Origin: Fusobacterium sp.
GTDB taxonomy: Bacteria; Fusobacteriota; Fusobacteriia; Fusobacteriales; Fusobacteriaceae
Assembly: GCA_019410665.1 (NCBI GenBank)
Contig: DXSD01000101.1
Span: forward strand, 1-6,471
Length of the DNA stretch: 6,471 bases
Direction of reading: 5' to 3'
In this document: piece by piece, positions 6,417 to 6,471 of the stretch
Layout of the letters: each line of letters starts with the position of its first letter
Numbering within the stretch: the first letter of the stretch is position 1
Made by a program: the position numbers and the translations under genes
Notes under the pieces: generated by a model
Told to the model about the DNA's origin: nothing
The model's input: the letters and a program-made list of their open reading frames with translations, nothing else
Databases searched by the model: none

Positions 6417-6471
6417 TTATTATTTAACTTCATCTTTATCTTTTAACATTACATCTGTATATGCATATAAT
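6417..6471 (-). repeat. Terminal inverted repeat, right arm (55 bp, perfect)
   Basis: This is the exact reverse complement of bases 1-55. It holds the same 16 codons and tandem stop, read on the - strand. Beyond the repeat the two flanks share nothing evident: the intergenic sequence, ribosome binding site and downstream gene all differ. The boundary falls at the gene end, as expected for a duplicated or gene-converted coding sequence. Confidence 0.97.
6420..6471 (-). CDS. 3' end of a PLP-dependent D-cysteine desulfhydrase / L-cysteate sulfo-lyase-like gene (right copy, partial)
   Basis: On the - strand the frame entering from the right encodes LYAYTDVMLKDKDEVK and stops at TAA (6420-6422), followed by another TAA. 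It is identical to the left copy at every base seen. The family assignment has the same limits: only 16 C-terminal residues plus context. Downstream, 39 bases away, is a TauE/SafE exporter instead of the YeiH type, so each copy heads a different cassette. Perfect DNA identity implies a recent duplication, ongoing gene conversion, or collapse of two copies in the assembly. Confidence 0.55.
   Translation of the reverse strand, partial: LYAYTDVMLKDKDEVK

Noticed and set aside
1..6471. Terminal 55-bp inverted repeats read as the ends of a transposon
   Set aside because: The repeats are the in-frame 3' end of a coding sequence on each side, and no transposase, integrase or target-site duplication is visible inside the window.

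Overview
The window is very AT-rich, with compact ATG-started genes behind AGGAG-type ribosome binding sites and no phage or transposon genes. Codon usage, spacing and protein style suggest a Fusobacteriota genome (Fusobacterium or Cetobacterium type), with a low-GC Firmicute as the alternative. This placement is by eye and moderate in confidence. There are six complete genes, two truncated gene ends, two clear intrinsic terminators and one good promoter. There are no RNA genes, CRISPR arrays or insertion sequences, and no gene-free stretch longer than about 210 bases.

The layout is two converging gene sets. From the left (+ strand): the 3' end of a gene that looks like a PLP-dependent D-cysteine desulfhydrase / L-cysteate sulfo-lyase (dcyD/cuyA family), a YeiH-type putative sulfite/sulfate exporter, and a RidA enamine/imine deaminase, closed by a hairpin terminator at about 1550-1596. 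An ArsB/NhaD-SLC13-type permease then has its own promoter (1649-1677). From the right (- strand): an identical 3' end of the same dcyD/cuyA-like gene, a TauE/SafE-family exporter, a 393-residue soluble protein I cannot assign, and an NhaC-family antiporter. The permease and the antiporter genes share a bidirectional terminator at about 3015-3056.

The most striking feature is that bases 1-55 and 6417-6471 are perfect reverse complements. Each encodes the same last 16 residues plus a TAATAA double stop. The segment is therefore flanked by two inverted copies of one gene, each followed by a different family of putative sulfite exporter. A length of exactly 55 bases at both tips also matches a k=55 de Bruijn overlap, so the window may be a whole contig ending in the same collapsed repeat on both sides.

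The working model is inference. A sulfonated or thiol amino acid such as cysteate enters, perhaps by the NhaC-type carrier, and is cleaved by the flanking lyase to 2-aminoacrylate plus sulfite (or sulfide). RidA converts the aminoacrylate to pyruvate and ammonia, and the YeiH- and TauE-type proteins export the sulfur anion. The 393-residue protein sits inside this set and is the best candidate for an undescribed component. Recombination between the inverted lyase copies would exchange which upstream region drives which cassette.
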